Source: an uncultured Eubacteriales bacterium
Lineage (GTDB): Bacteria > Bacillota > Clostridia > Oscillospirales > Oscillospiraceae
Length of the DNA stretch: 64,000 nucleotides
NCBI GenBank assembly: GCA_900319695.1
Contig: ONPN01000010.1
Coordinates: forward strand, 1-64,000
Direction: 5' to 3'
Shown: positions 15,510 through 24,831 of the stretch, piece after piece
How the letters are laid out: every line of letters begins with the position of its first letter
How positions within the stretch are numbered: position 1 is the first letter of the stretch
Notes under the pieces: generated by a model
Databases searched by the model: none
Told to the model about the DNA's origin: nothing
What the model saw: the letters and a program-made list of their open reading frames with translations, nothing else
Program-made: the position numbers and the translations under genes

Positions 15510-16994
15510 ATGCGAAATGTTTTGACCCAATTTGAAGCGACAGCCGCGCGGCTGCCGGAGAAGAGAGCGATCGCGGATCAAAGCGAGAGCTTTACCTATG
15601 GGCAGCTGCGGGATCTTGCCCGCCGCGTCGGCGCGGCGATCGAGACAGGCGAGAAAAACCGCCCCGTCGGCGTCCTGGCCGCTCGTGATGTCCGCACGCC
15701 TGCCTTTTTCCTCGGGGCGCTGTACAGCGGGAATTACTATGTACCCATCGACCCCGACATGCCGCCGGAAAAGAAGCAGGCGATTCTGGATGAAACGGGG
15801 ATGACCGTCATCCTCGGCACGGAGGAAAACCGTGTCCTGCTTGAACCCCTGCGCTTTGACGGGATCTATCTCACGCCGGATATGCTGCCTTTGCAATGCG
15901 CCGCTCTGCCGGACGGCGGGGACGACGATCCGCTCTACATGGTCTACACCTCCGGCTCCACGGGCAAGCCCAAGGGCATTCTCAAGAGCCACCGGGCAGA
16001 GATCAGTTATATTGAAACCTGCTGCGAGTATTTCGGCCTTTCCGAAGACGAGGTGATCGGCAATCAGACGCCCTTCTTCTTCGACGCCTCGGGCAAGGAT
16101 CTGTATATGATGATCTGGCTCGGCTGCACGCTGGAGATTCTGCCCACCAAGCTCTTCTCTTTCCCCACTGAGCTGATGGAATACATGAACGAGCGGCGCG
16201 TCAGCTTTATCTCCTGGGTGCCGACCGCCATCTCTATCGTCGCGCAGCTCAATCCCTTCTCCCTGGTGAAGCCGGAATATCTGAAACGTGTCTTCTTCGT
16301 CGGCGAGGTCATGCCCATGAAGTATCTCAACAAATGGCGGCGCGCCCTGCCGGAAATCCAGTATGTGAATCTCTACGGGCAGTCTGAGCTTGCGGGTGTG
16401 TGCTGCTGCTTTGAGGTGCGGGGCGAGTGGGACGACAAGGCGGTGCTGCCCATGGGCAAGCCGCTGCCAAACTGCCGGGTCTATCTGCTCGACGGGGAAG
16501 CCGTTGTTCAAGAGCCCGGCCATATCGGGGAGCTCTATATCGTCAGCGACGCGCTGGCCTTGGAATACTTCCGCGATTCGGAGAAGACCGCCTCTTCCTT
16601 CCTCATGAAGGACTTCGGTGAGGGCACGGTGCGCTGTTTCAAAACCGGCGACATGGCCCAGTACGACGGCGAGGGAAATCTGGTTTTCGCCGCGCGGTCG
16701 GACTTTCAGATCAAGCACATGGGGCGGCGCATCGAGCTCGGCGAGATCGAAGCCATCGCCACGACGCTTGATGAGATCAAAATGTGCTGCTGTCTGTATA
16801 ACCCTGAGAAGCAGTGGATTTACCTCTTTGCGGAGCTGTCGGACGGATACGCGCTCAGCGGTCAGCAGCTGCGCAGCATTCTACGGGGAAAGCTGACGGA
16901 CTACATGCTGCCGCGCAAGGTCGTCATTCTGGACAGAATGCCCCTGAACCCCAACGGAAAAATGGACCGACAGACGCTCAAGGCGCAGATGTAA
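15510..16994 (+). CDS. AMP-forming ligase (adenylation enzyme), DltA-like
   Basis: ATG 15510 is 9 bases after AAGGAG (15495-15500); an earlier ATG at 15492 has no site. The core motifs of adenylating enzymes are all present: YTSGSTGKPKG (phosphate loop), NLYGQSE (A5-like), KTGDMAQYD (A7/A8), RIELGEIE and the C-terminal NPNGKMDR, whose Lys is catalytic. The 494-residue length fits DltA. It is followed at once by a carrier protein, an MBOAT and an SGNH protein. It should therefore activate an amino or acyl acid and load it on the carrier. D-alanine is the obvious guess from dlt systems, but the substrate pocket was not resolved. Confidence 0.8.
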   Translation: MRNVLTQFEATAARLPEKRAIADQSESFTYGQLRDLARRVGAAIETGEKNRPVGVLAARDVRTPAFFLGALYSGNYYVPIDPDMPPEKKQAILDETGMTVILGTEENRVLLEPLRFDGIYLTPDMLPLQCAALPDGGDDDPLYMVYTSGSTGKPKGILKSHRAEISYIETCCEYFGLSEDEVIGNQTPFFFDASGKDLYMMIWLGCTLEILPTKLFSFPTELMEYMNERRVSFISWVPTAISIVAQLNPFSLVKPEYLKRVFFVGEVMPMKYLNKWRRALPEIQYVNLYGQSELAGVCCCFEVRGEWDDKAVLPMGKPLPNCRVYLLDGEAVVQEPGHIGELYIVSDALALEYFRDSEKTASSFLMKDFGEGTVRCFKTGDMAQYDGEGNLVFAARSDFQIKHMGRRIELGEIEAIATTLDEIKMCCCLYNPEKQWIYLFAELSDGYALSGQQLRSILRGKLTDYMLPRKVVILDRMPLNPNGKMDRQTLKAQM

Positions 16995-17011
16995 GAAAGA
17001 AGGAGCGAATG

Positions 17012-17242
17012 ATGGAAGAACTTCTTGAAATTTTACAGGACATCAATCCCGACGTGGATTATGAAACTGAGGACAATCTCATCGACGGCAAGGTGCTCGA
17101 CTCCCTGAGCATCATTCAGATGATCAATGAGATCTGCGAGACCTTTGATATTGAGATTGGCCCCAAGTGGATGCGCAATGAGAACTTTAACAGCGCACAG
17201 AAGATCTGGGACATGATCCAGGCGATCCAGGAAGAAGAGTAA
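17012..17242 (+). CDS. Acyl/peptidyl carrier protein, DltC-like
   Basis: Two adjacent ATGs occur (17009 and 17012). GGAG at 17002-17005 gives 6 bases to the second, which is chosen; the product is 76 residues. It is acidic and mainly helical. The phosphopantetheine Ser lies in LDSLSIIQMI, the DSL motif of carrier proteins. It sits between the ligase and the MBOAT, as DltC does in dlt operons, so it should carry the activated group as a thioester. Confidence 0.85.
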   Translation: MEELLEILQDINPDVDYETEDNLIDGKVLDSLSIIQMINEICETFDIEIGPKWMRNENFNSAQKIWDMIQAIQEEE

Positions 17243-17248
17243 AGCTGC

Positions 17249-18853
17249 ATGTCGATCACGAGCTTTTCGTTTTTCTTCTTCGTCTGCGCGGTGCTGCTGC
17301 TCTATTTCCTTGTTCCGCGAAGATTCCAGTGGGTCGTACTGCTCATGGCAAGCTGCGCCTTTTACCTCTCTTACGGGGCGCAGTACATCCTCTATGTCCT
17401 TTTCACCTCTGTCACCGTGTATTTTGCCGCGCTTTACATGCAGGGGATCACGGACAGGCAGCGTGCCTGGCTCAAGAGTGAGGGCAGGACGCTGGAAAAG
17501 GAAGAGAAAAACCGCGTCAAGGCGCAGAACAAAAAGCTGAAAAAGCGCGCCATGCTCGCTGCGCTGCTGGCAAATCTCCTTGTTCTCTGCGTGTTCAAAT
17601 ACGCCCATTTTGCCATCGAGCAGCTCAACGCCGTGCTTCGTTTTCTGCGCGTACAGCCCATTGAGGACCGGCTCCGGCTGATCGCCCCGCTCGGCATTTC
17701 CTTCTATACCTTCCAGATGATCGGCTATCTGGTGGACGTGTATTGGGATAACGTGAAGGCGGAGCGGAATTTTTTCAAGACACTGCTCTTCTGTTCCTTT
17801 TTCCCGCAGATCACCCAGGGCCCGATCAGCGAGTTTGGGAACCTGGCCGAGCAGCTCTTCGCCGAGCATGATTTTTCCTATAAGAATTACTCCTGGGGCA
17901 TGCAGCGCATGTGCTGGGGTTTCTTTAAGAAGATGGTGATCGCCGACGCCCTGGCCCCGCTGGTGGCGGACGTGTTCGCCAACTATGGCTTGTATGCCGG
18001 TATTACCACGCTCATCGGCGCCTTTCTGTACAGCATCCAGATCTACACCGATTTCTCCGGCTATATGGACATCATGTGCGGCCTGTGCGAGGTCATGGGC
18101 ATCCGCCTGACTGAGAACTTCGAGCGGCCGTATTTTTCCAAGTCCGTCGCCGAATACTGGCGGCGCTGGCATATCAGCCTCGGTGTGTGGTTCAAGCGTT
18201 TCATCTATTATCCTATCGGCATCTCCAAATGGAACCGCAGTCTCGGCAAGGTCTCCCGGGAAAAATTCGGGCGGAAGTTCGGCGACATGCTGCCCGCTTC
18301 GGTGGCGCTGGTGGTGGTTTGGCTGGCCACCGGTCTCTGGCACGGGGCGAGCTGGGCCTACATCGTCTGGGGTCTGGTCAACGGTCTGTTCATCATCCTC
18401 GGCCTCTGGCTTGATCCCGTCTATGCCGTCTGCCGGACAAAGCTCCATATCAATGAGAACGCCCGGCTGTGGCGCGTGTTTCAAACGCTGCGCACCTTCG
18501 TCCTCGTCACCTTTATCAAGGTTCTGCCGGAGGTGGGTACGCTCTCGAAGGGCTGGGGACTCTGGATGCGCATTTTCACGAACCATGAGATTCCGGGCAG
18601 TTTGCAAAAGCTTCTCCCCTTCCTTGACTGGTCGTCTCTCTTTACCCTTTCGCACTTTGGCATGGCCATGCTGGGAACCGTCTGCCTCTTCTTCTTTTCG
18701 CTGATCGAGCGCCGCCGCCCGGTGCGCAGCTATACCGAGAAGTGGCCGATGCCCCTTCGGGCGGCTGCGCTGGGATGCCTGTTTTTCCTGATCTTTACCT
18801 TCGGCATTCAAAACAGTTGGGAAGGAGGCGGATTCCTGTATGCGCAATTCTAA
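17249..18853 (+). CDS. MBOAT O-acyltransferase (DltB/AlgI-like)
   Basis: The 534-residue polytopic protein starts 6 bases after the carrier gene. It shows the DltB/AlgI signature: APLGISFYTFQMIGY, IQIYTDFSGYMDI, FERPYFSKSVAEYWRRWHIS and GLWHGASWAYIVWG, with the key His at about residue 365. A charged loop at about 70-105 is longer than in many homologues. It is predicted to pass the group from the carrier protein across the membrane for O-acylation of a surface polymer. The locus suggests the EPS as target rather than teichoic acid, but both are possible. Confidence 0.85.
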   Translation: MSITSFSFFFFVCAVLLLYFLVPRRFQWVVLLMASCAFYLSYGAQYILYVLFTSVTVYFAALYMQGITDRQRAWLKSEGRTLEKEEKNRVKAQNKKLKKRAMLAALLANLLVLCVFKYAHFAIEQLNAVLRFLRVQPIEDRLRLIAPLGISFYTFQMIGYLVDVYWDNVKAERNFFKTLLFCSFFPQITQGPISEFGNLAEQLFAEHDFSYKNYSWGMQRMCWGFFKKMVIADALAPLVADVFANYGLYAGITTLIGAFLYSIQIYTDFSGYMDIMCGLCEVMGIRLTENFERPYFSKSVAEYWRRWHISLGVWFKRFIYYPIGISKWNRSLGKVSREKFGRKFGDMLPASVALVVVWLATGLWHGASWAYIVWGLVNGLFIILGLWLDPVYAVCRTKLHINENARLWRVFQTLRTFVLVTFIKVLPEVGTLSKGWGLWMRIFTNHEIPGSLQKLLPFLDWSSLFTLSHFGMAMLGTVCLFFFSLIERRRPVRSYTEKWPMPLRAAALGCLFFLIFTFGIQNSWEGGGFLYAQF

Positions 18854-19871
18854 ACGGGTACTGCTTTCGGCGCTGTGCTTTTTGCTGACCTTCGCCCTGA
18901 TCGCGGGGCTCAGTCTCGGGCTCTATTACGGCTCGGAGACCCTGATTATCATGGACGCGAATCTGCGGGCCTCTCTCGCCGGGAGTCTGGACCGGCTTAT
19001 GATCGGCTCCTCCCATGCATGGAACGGCTTTGCTCCCGCCATATTCGATGAGCGGCTGCACAGCAGCACCTATAATCTCTCGGGCGGTGTCTTTCCCATG
19101 TATGCCAAGCGCTATTTTCTGGAAAAGGAGCTTGGGCGCAATCCGCTCAAGGTCGTGTATATCGAGCTTTCCGACGACACCCTGACTCGCACGAATGAGC
19201 GGGACTATGCCGAGGGGGACGAGATCGCCATTGCGCGCCTCGACTCCTGGGGGGAACGGCTCTCCTATATGAGGCAGTTCCTGCGTTTTGAGGACTGTGT
19301 CAATGTCTATTCCCGCGCGCTCCTTCGGGGTTTCCAGGCTGCAGCCGCGATCCTGCGGGGCAAGAGCACCATGGACTACGCCGCCCGCGGCTACTATGCC
19401 AAGAGCGGCACAGACGTGAGCATGACCCCCGATGAGGCGGAACGGAGCCGCGGCGTTGACAGGATCTCTCCGGCGGACTACAGGCCGGAGAACATCGAAC
19501 AGCTCACCGCCCTGCTGCAGATCTGCCGGGATGCCGATGTGCAGCCGGTGATTGTGGTGCTGCCCGTATCGGACAAGCATCTGTGGAAGACGGAGGGCGA
19601 GGAAGACTGCCGCCTCTGGCTCGAATCGTTCTGCCGGGAGCAGGGCTGCCCCTTCTATGACTTCAACCTTCTGCGTGACCGTTACGAGCTTTTCTCGGAC
19701 AAGGAATCCTTCCGGGACGGCGGACATCTTTGCAGCCGCGGAGCCGAGACCTTCACGGCGGTTTTTGCCGATCTGATGGATAAAGCGGAACGGGGCGAGA
19801 ACATAGACGGCTGCTTCTTTGACAGCTATGACGAGCTGTTGCGGCAGTCGCCATATCTGCCAGCCGCCTGA
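18840..19871 (+). CDS. SGNH-like partner of the MBOAT (DltD/AlgJ-like role)
   Basis: The start overlaps the MBOAT gene by 14 bases and has GGAAGGAGG upstream. One N-terminal membrane helix (about residues 7-30) anchors an extracytoplasmic domain. It has SGNH-type signs: DRLMIGSSHAWNGF (Ser block), VVYIELSDD and, near the end, FRDGGHLCSRGAETF (Asp/His block). This topology and position match DltD or AlgJ/AlgX partners, which complete acyl transfer to the polymer. Sequence identity to DltD itself is not evident. A terminator follows at 19879. Confidence 0.7.
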   Translation: MRNSKRVLLSALCFLLTFALIAGLSLGLYYGSETLIIMDANLRASLAGSLDRLMIGSSHAWNGFAPAIFDERLHSSTYNLSGGVFPMYAKRYFLEKELGRNPLKVVYIELSDDTLTRTNERDYAEGDEIAIARLDSWGERLSYMRQFLRFEDCVNVYSRALLRGFQAAAAILRGKSTMDYAARGYYAKSGTDVSMTPDEAERSRGVDRISPADYRPENIEQLTALLQICRDADVQPVIVVLPVSDKHLWKTEGEEDCRLWLESFCREQGCPFYDFNLLRDRYELFSDKESFRDGGHLCSRGAETFTAVFADLMDKAERGENIDGCFFDSYDELLRQSPYLPAA

Positions 19872-19878
19872 CAGAGCA

Positions 19879-19911
19879 AAAGCACCCCGGCTGCTTGCGG
19901 CGGGGTGCTTT
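19879..19911. terminator. Bidirectional terminator between convergent units
   Basis: An 11-base stem, AAAGCACCCCG (19879-19889) with CGGGGTGCTTT (19901-19911), lies between the + strand EPS block and the - strand asparagine-synthase-like gene. Short T runs flank it on both strands. Confidence 0.75.
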
Positions 19912-19923
19912 CGGGAAATAGTA

Positions 19924-21408
19924 TCAGTTCTTTTTCTTCATCATGCCGATGTAGAGACTCAGCGTACGGAGCAGGCCGCGTGTCTCAATGCGGCAGCCAA
20001 GGCGTTTGAGCTTGTGCGCCAGGATTTTCAGAATCGTCTGATCCGGCACGGTGTTCTTCCCGAATGGGACGTCCGCGATCGCCGGACAGGCAAAGCGTAT
20101 GATACGCGCCTGGTGCTCCTTTACGATTCTCTCCTCACGGGGGAATTTCAGCAGCATGGAGATCAGCAGACGGCAGTTGGCAGGCTGCAGCGAAACAGTG
20201 TGCTCAAGAAGGTCAAAGCCGTCTTCTATGGCGGAGAGCCAGCAGCCAGCCCGCTGCTCCCAGTAGAATGCGTCGCAGGGGGCTAGCCCCGGCCTGGAGA
20301 CGTGTTTCTGCCAGTCAAAGTATTGATCGAGGGATTGTTTCTCCCTGGATTTCTCCGGCACACAGAACCAGTCGCAGAAGTCCTCCTTCGGTCCGCTGCC
20401 GTCAAAGGACCGGCCGTAAAACTCCACAGCTGTCTCCCATATGGAGCCTCGCAGCAGCGCCGTCTCGCCATAGGGTGCGGCCAGCTCCTGATACTGACCG
20501 TGCGCATAGAAGAGTCGGTCGGCATCGCGGATCAGTCCTGCCGTATGCCGCAGATATTCATCCTCCAGCTCGGCCGAGTAACGGCTGTGATCGCGTGGGA
20601 TAAAATGGTGCTGCGTGCCGGTAAGACGGCAGAGCTCCTTTGGCAGCTCCGTATCTTCCAGATAGATACCGTCATACTCCAGGGTATAGGCGTCAAAATC
20701 CAGGCCCGCATATTTAGCCAAAGCAAAGAGAGTGCGGGAATCGTAGCCGCCTGTCAGCGCCAGCAGAAATGTATGCTCCGGCAGCTTCTCCCGCATATTG
20801 CGCAGGGAGTTTGCGAAGACGTCGGCAAAGACGCGCACGCGCTCCTCTTCATCGGCGACGTCGGGGCAGGCATGCGCAAGCAGCGGACGCAGGCGCGTCT
20901 CCCCGCTGTCGAAGCAACAGATCTGACTCGGCATGACGCGCGTGATTTCCGGGTAGGGCGTCAAAGGCCCGGGCATCCAGTTCATGACCTTGCCGGGCTC
21001 GTAGATTTTTGTGTCCAGATCCATCGCTTCGGCCAAAAGCGTCAGGCTGTCGGAGACCCCCGCCGCGGAGCGGAAGACCGGCATCAGCCCGCAGGCGTCA
21101 AGGAAGACGCGATCACCGCATATCAGCACATAGCGGCCGCACCAGCTCTCCTCCAGCTCCATGAGCTGCTTATCCGAGAGCGGGCCTTCGCAGCACTCCG
21201 ACAGGGCTTCCAGCTCCCGCTCGGGAGATGCCTTCCCCGGCAGCGTCTGCCAGGCCAGACCGAGCAGCAGCACTTCGTGCTTTGGCAAATAAAACACTCT
21301 CAGCGCTTCATGAAAGCTCAGCGCCCATCCGCCTGACAGCGGAAGCGTCCGGAAGCCGGGCAGCGTGAGCGGTTTTTTCAGAATTGCAAATTGACCGGCG
21401 TACAGCAT
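19924..21408 (-). CDS. Asparagine-synthase-like protein without glutaminase Cys
   Basis: ATG 21408 lies 7 bases after AGAGGTGA. The N-terminus is MLYAGQF, so the Cys2 needed for glutamine hydrolysis is absent. The synthetase half has a PP-loop variant LALTGGYDSRTLFAL instead of SGGxDS. After it, YDGIYLEDTELPKELC and a long C-terminal helical part follow. Such asparagine-synthase-related proteins occur in lasso peptide and surface polysaccharide loci, where they form amide bonds with ATP. Being inside an EPS locus, modification of a uronic acid or of a cell-surface compound is a fair guess; ammonia might come from elsewhere. It has its own promoter. Confidence 0.75.
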   Translation of the reverse strand: MLYAGQFAILKKPLTLPGFRTLPLSGGWALSFHEALRVFYLPKHEVLLLGLAWQTLPGKASPERELEALSECCEGPLSDKQLMELEESWCGRYVLICGDRVFLDACGLMPVFRSAAGVSDSLTLLAEAMDLDTKIYEPGKVMNWMPGPLTPYPEITRVMPSQICCFDSGETRLRPLLAHACPDVADEEERVRVFADVFANSLRNMREKLPEHTFLLALTGGYDSRTLFALAKYAGLDFDAYTLEYDGIYLEDTELPKELCRLTGTQHHFIPRDHSRYSAELEDEYLRHTAGLIRDADRLFYAHGQYQELAAPYGETALLRGSIWETAVEFYGRSFDGSGPKEDFCDWFCVPEKSREKQSLDQYFDWQKHVSRPGLAPCDAFYWEQRAGCWLSAIEDGFDLLEHTVSLQPANCRLLISMLLKFPREERIVKEHQARIIRFACPAIADVPFGKNTVPDQTILKILAHKLKRLGCRIETRGLLRTLSLYIGMMKKKN

Positions 21409-21441
21409 ACTGCGTTCACCTCTTTATGATTTGGGGTTTTC

Positions 21442-21470
21442 AGTATACTTCTTTCACCCCTGCTTGGCAA
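21442..21470 (-). promoter_or_regulatory. Promoter of the asparagine-synthase-like gene
   Basis: On the minus strand TTGCCA (21465-21470) and TATACT (21442-21447) are 17 bases apart. Transcription would start near 21435, giving a short leader to the start at 21408. The divergent gene on the + strand starts at 21612. Confidence 0.7.
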
Positions 21471-21611
21471 GTCCAAGCTTTTGCCTCTCATGCGGCAGAG
21501 CTGTGTGAGGAACGCGCGGCCAGGCGCTTATACGCAATACCTCACCGATATTACAAAGAATTATTTATCTGTGAACATTATGAATGGATAAGCATCCGGA
21601 GGATCAGGGAA

Positions 21612-24600
21612 ATGTCCGCACAACGGCGAAACAAGAGAATACAGTTCGGGTATATAAATCTGCGGTGGCCGCTGTGCGTTCTGGCTGTACCGGCGGCAGT
21701 GCTGAGCGCGCTGAGCATCAGCGTGTTCTGCTGCATGCGCGCTCTCCCCGACGTCGAAAAATACTACAGTGGGGAGCTTTCCGGCCTGCTGAAGCACAGT
21801 CTTTCGTTCGGCACGCTGCTGCTGGCGGCGGCCTTTTGGTTATTCTATGTCTTCTCCTTCCACGCAATCCGCGGACGGCATTTGAGCAGCGCGGCGGTCG
21901 CTCTGACGCTCGCTTTCAACATGGTGGTGTCGCTGTCCATGGAGCACAGCTCCCTGCAGAAGCTTCTCCTGCCCTGCGGTCCGGTGGGCAATACCGTCGT
22001 ACTGCTGGGCTTCGCGCTGCTCATCTATACATGCATGGAGCTCATTTTCCTGCGCTGTGACGACAAGACCCGTTACCGGATCTGGCCGGATGCCGCTGAC
22101 GGCCTGCAGATCTTTTTCGGCGCGTTCGCCTGTATTCTGTTGCTCTGGCTGCCGATTCTGTACTGCTGCTATCCCGGCAGCGTACACAATGACACCCGCT
22201 ATCAGATCATGGGCTGGCTGGGGCTTGTACGGATCACGGCGTCTCACCCGATCCTGACGACAGTGTTTTACGGCGCGCTGTATCAGCTGGGCAACATGAT
22301 CGGCGGGCAGGAGAAGGCCATCTTTCTGTGCCTGCTTTGCCAGGATCTGGCGGTCTCCGCCGCCATGGCTCTTGCCGCGCTGTATGTCTACCGTTATACG
22401 CGCTCGAAAAACTGGTACTGGGTGACGATCGTTTTCTTCGGTCTGCTGCCCGTGTGGCAGAGCGCCGCGCAGGTTCTGCTCAAGGATGTGCTGCATACCG
22501 GCTGCTTTCTGCTTTTCGTGTGTGTGTATCTCAACTGTCTGCGCAAGCGGGAAAAAAGCTGGCGCAACGTGCTGCTGCTGTTTCTGTCGGCCGTCCTCGT
22601 GGCCTATACCCGTAAAGCGACCTTCTATCTCGCGGTAATCGGCATCATTGTGATCGCGCTCTGGCATTGGCGGACCTTCCTGCTGCCCTATCTTGCGATG
22701 CTGGGGGTCTTTGTCAGCCTCTTCTGGTTCAGCAACAACATCCTCTATCCCCGTCTCGGCATCACAAAGGAATGGGAGAGCGATAACTACAGCCTGCAGT
22801 TCCAGCAGGTTGCCCTTTACTGCCGTACCTATAAGGACGAGATGAGCATTGACGAAATAGCCACTGTCGACAGCACGCTCGATTTTGACGCGATTGTGCG
22901 GGACTATACGCCCATGATCTCCGACCCGGTCAAGGGCACCTATATTGATGACGGGACTGACCACGCCGAATTCTGGCAGCTCTATCGCAAGATGTTCCGC
23001 CGTCATCCGATGCTTTTCGTGAAAGCCGCTGTCATGGGCTCCTTTATCGAAGATATCAGTTACAATGTCTATATCTCCCGGGAAGACGACTTCCTCACGG
23101 TCGATTACAGGAGCGGACTGCACAGGACGCTCAACCAGCTGTGGCTCGACTGTCTGAAAATTCCGGTGCTCCGCCTGTTTCTCGGAACCGGCCTGTACGC
23201 CTGGGTTCTGCTGTTCGCCATTGCCTACTGCGTCCGGAAGAAATCCTGGCTGGCTTTTTTGGGGCTTACGCCTTCCGTCGTGCTCATGCTGGGGCTGCTG
23301 ATGAGCCATGTCAACGGCAATATCCGTTACGGCTACCCACTCATTGCCGCGGCGCCGCTGAACGCCGCGTGGGTACTGTATGCGGTATCCTGCCGGTCAC
23401 CGGAAAATCCGAGCGCCGCTGCGTCGCGCATCGAGGAACGCGAGCCCTTCCACTTTATCCTTCGCCCCATGACGGAGGATGAGCTCATAGAAACCGAGTT
23501 TGATCCCGGCCAGCCGCCTCCCGAGCTGCCGCCTGAGGAAAAAACTGTCGGCGATACGGACAAGAAAAAGCGGCCCGGTCCTGTTCTCCGCTTCTTTACA
23601 CGCTTTATCCCCATCCCCAAAACGCCCAAAACCTATCTGGATGTGCTGAAGGTGCTGGCGATCTTCCTCGTGCTGTGGAACCACACCGATACCGGTTTTG
23701 ATCTCTATAACCGTGTGCTCGACATGCCGCAGCATATGCTGTACCTGTGCTTCTCCATCTTTGACAAGATCGCCGTGCCGCTGTTCTTTATGTGCTCCGG
23801 CGCGCTGCTGCTGGGGCGGGAGGAGAGCTGGCGAAAGCTTCTCACGCACCGCGTACGGCGCTTCGCGCTGATCCTGCTGATCGTATCAGCGATCAACTAC
23901 CTCCAATATTACAACGACAGTTCAAGATTCTCCTTCTATGACTTTATCTCCCGCCTCTATACCGGCTCTGTTCGCACACCGCTCTGGTACCTCTATGCCT
24001 ACCTCGCGTTTTTGCTGTCGCTGCCGTTTCTGCGCAAGCTTGCCCGCTGCATGCGCGATCAGGATTATTTCTGGCTGCTGGGATTCTTTATCGTGACGCA
24101 GCTTCTCAGTGTTGTTGACTTTTTCTGGTTCCAAGGGGAGAACTACCACAGTTCCGATTTTCGCTTCTTTACCAGTCAGAACTATGTTGTCTACTCCCTG
24201 TTCGGCTTTTACATTGAGCGTGTCATGAAGAAGGAACGCCTGAATATGGAAACGCTCACGGTGCTTGTCATGCTCAGCGCCCTGTCTGTCGGAGCTACCT
24301 ATCTGCTGACGCAGTGGCGCATGGCATATCTCCATGTCTGGACGACCAACAACTCCCAGGCCTTCCTTAATACCTTCATTGCTATTCCAAGCATTACGGT
24401 ATTCTGCTTTGCAAAGCTCTGGTTCACCCGACGCCCTGCCTCGGAACGCGCGGCGGCCGTTTGGGCTCTGCTTTCCGCCGGCACCTTTGGCACTTATCTC
24501 TTTGAACGCTTCTGGCGTGACAACACTGAGGCGGTCTTCGACCTTTTGTACGATAAACTCGGTTCCTTCGGCAGTTCGCTGGTTCATATTCTGGCTGCCT

Positions 24601-24815
24601 GTGCGCTCGGCATTGCGATGACGCTGCTGTACAAGCTCGTGACCGGTATCATGAAGGCTGCCTTTCAGGGTAAAAAGTTCTCTGCCCCACGTGTCGTCAA
24701 GCGGGAAAAGCCGGAACCGACCTATACCGTGCCGACAGAGGACATCTCCGATCTGGAAGAGATGGAGACGCTTCTGGTCGGGAGACACCGCGGTCGGGAC
24801 GGACAAAATCCATAA
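21612..24815 (+). CDS. DUF6020-like membrane protein fused to an acyltransferase-3 domain
   Basis: ATG 21612 follows GGAGG (21598-21602) by 9 bases; the frame is open further upstream but has no site. The product is 1067 residues. About 1-610 is a polytopic region with PGSVHNDTRYQIMGW and ASHPILTTVFYGALY, as in DUF6020 membrane proteins. A charged, Pro-rich linker (about 610-690) follows. From KTYLDVLKVLAIFLVLWNH to about 1020 there is a ten-helix acyltransferase-3 domain with the family His in LWNHTD. AT3 domains usually acylate surface sugars. The DUF6020 part may act on lipid-linked sugar, but its role is not known. The two domains as one chain are unusual. Confidence 0.75.
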   Translation: MSAQRRNKRIQFGYINLRWPLCVLAVPAAVLSALSISVFCCMRALPDVEKYYSGELSGLLKHSLSFGTLLLAAAFWLFYVFSFHAIRGRHLSSAAVALTLAFNMVVSLSMEHSSLQKLLLPCGPVGNTVVLLGFALLIYTCMELIFLRCDDKTRYRIWPDAADGLQIFFGAFACILLLWLPILYCCYPGSVHNDTRYQIMGWLGLVRITASHPILTTVFYGALYQLGNMIGGQEKAIFLCLLCQDLAVSAAMALAALYVYRYTRSKNWYWVTIVFFGLLPVWQSAAQVLLKDVLHTGCFLLFVCVYLNCLRKREKSWRNVLLLFLSAVLVAYTRKATFYLAVIGIIVIALWHWRTFLLPYLAMLGVFVSLFWFSNNILYPRLGITKEWESDNYSLQFQQVALYCRTYKDEMSIDEIATVDSTLDFDAIVRDYTPMISDPVKGTYIDDGTDHAEFWQLYRKMFRRHPMLFVKAAVMGSFIEDISYNVYISREDDFLTVDYRSGLHRTLNQLWLDCLKIPVLRLFLGTGLYAWVLLFAIAYCVRKKSWLAFLGLTPSVVLMLGLLMSHVNGNIRYGYPLIAAAPLNAAWVLYAVSCRSPENPSAAASRIEEREPFHFILRPMTEDELIETEFDPGQPPPELPPEEKTVGDTDKKKRPGPVLRFFTRFIPIPKTPKTYLDVLKVLAIFLVLWNHTDTGFDLYNRVLDMPQHMLYLCFSIFDKIAVPLFFMCSGALLLGREESWRKLLTHRVRRFALILLIVSAINYLQYYNDSSRFSFYDFISRLYTGSVRTPLWYLYAYLAFLLSLPFLRKLARCMRDQDYFWLLGFFIVTQLLSVVDFFWFQGENYHSSDFRFFTSQNYVVYSLFGFYIERVMKKERLNMETLTVLVMLSALSVGATYLLTQWRMAYLHVWTTNNSQAFLNTFIAIPSITVFCFAKLWFTRRPASERAAAVWALLSAGTFGTYLFERFWRDNTEAVFDLLYDKLGSFGSSLVHILAACALGIAMTLLYKLVTGIMKAAFQGKKFSAPRVVKREKPEPTYTVPTEDISDLEEMETLLVGRHRGRDGQNP

Positions 24816-24831
24816 GAAGAGGGGTTTTGAC

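Noticed and set aside
21384-21611. N-terminal extension of the DUF6020-acyltransferase gene, or a small peptide gene in this gap
   Set aside because: The frame is open but overlaps the start region of the divergent gene and lacks a start site; the ATG at 21612 has a good site.
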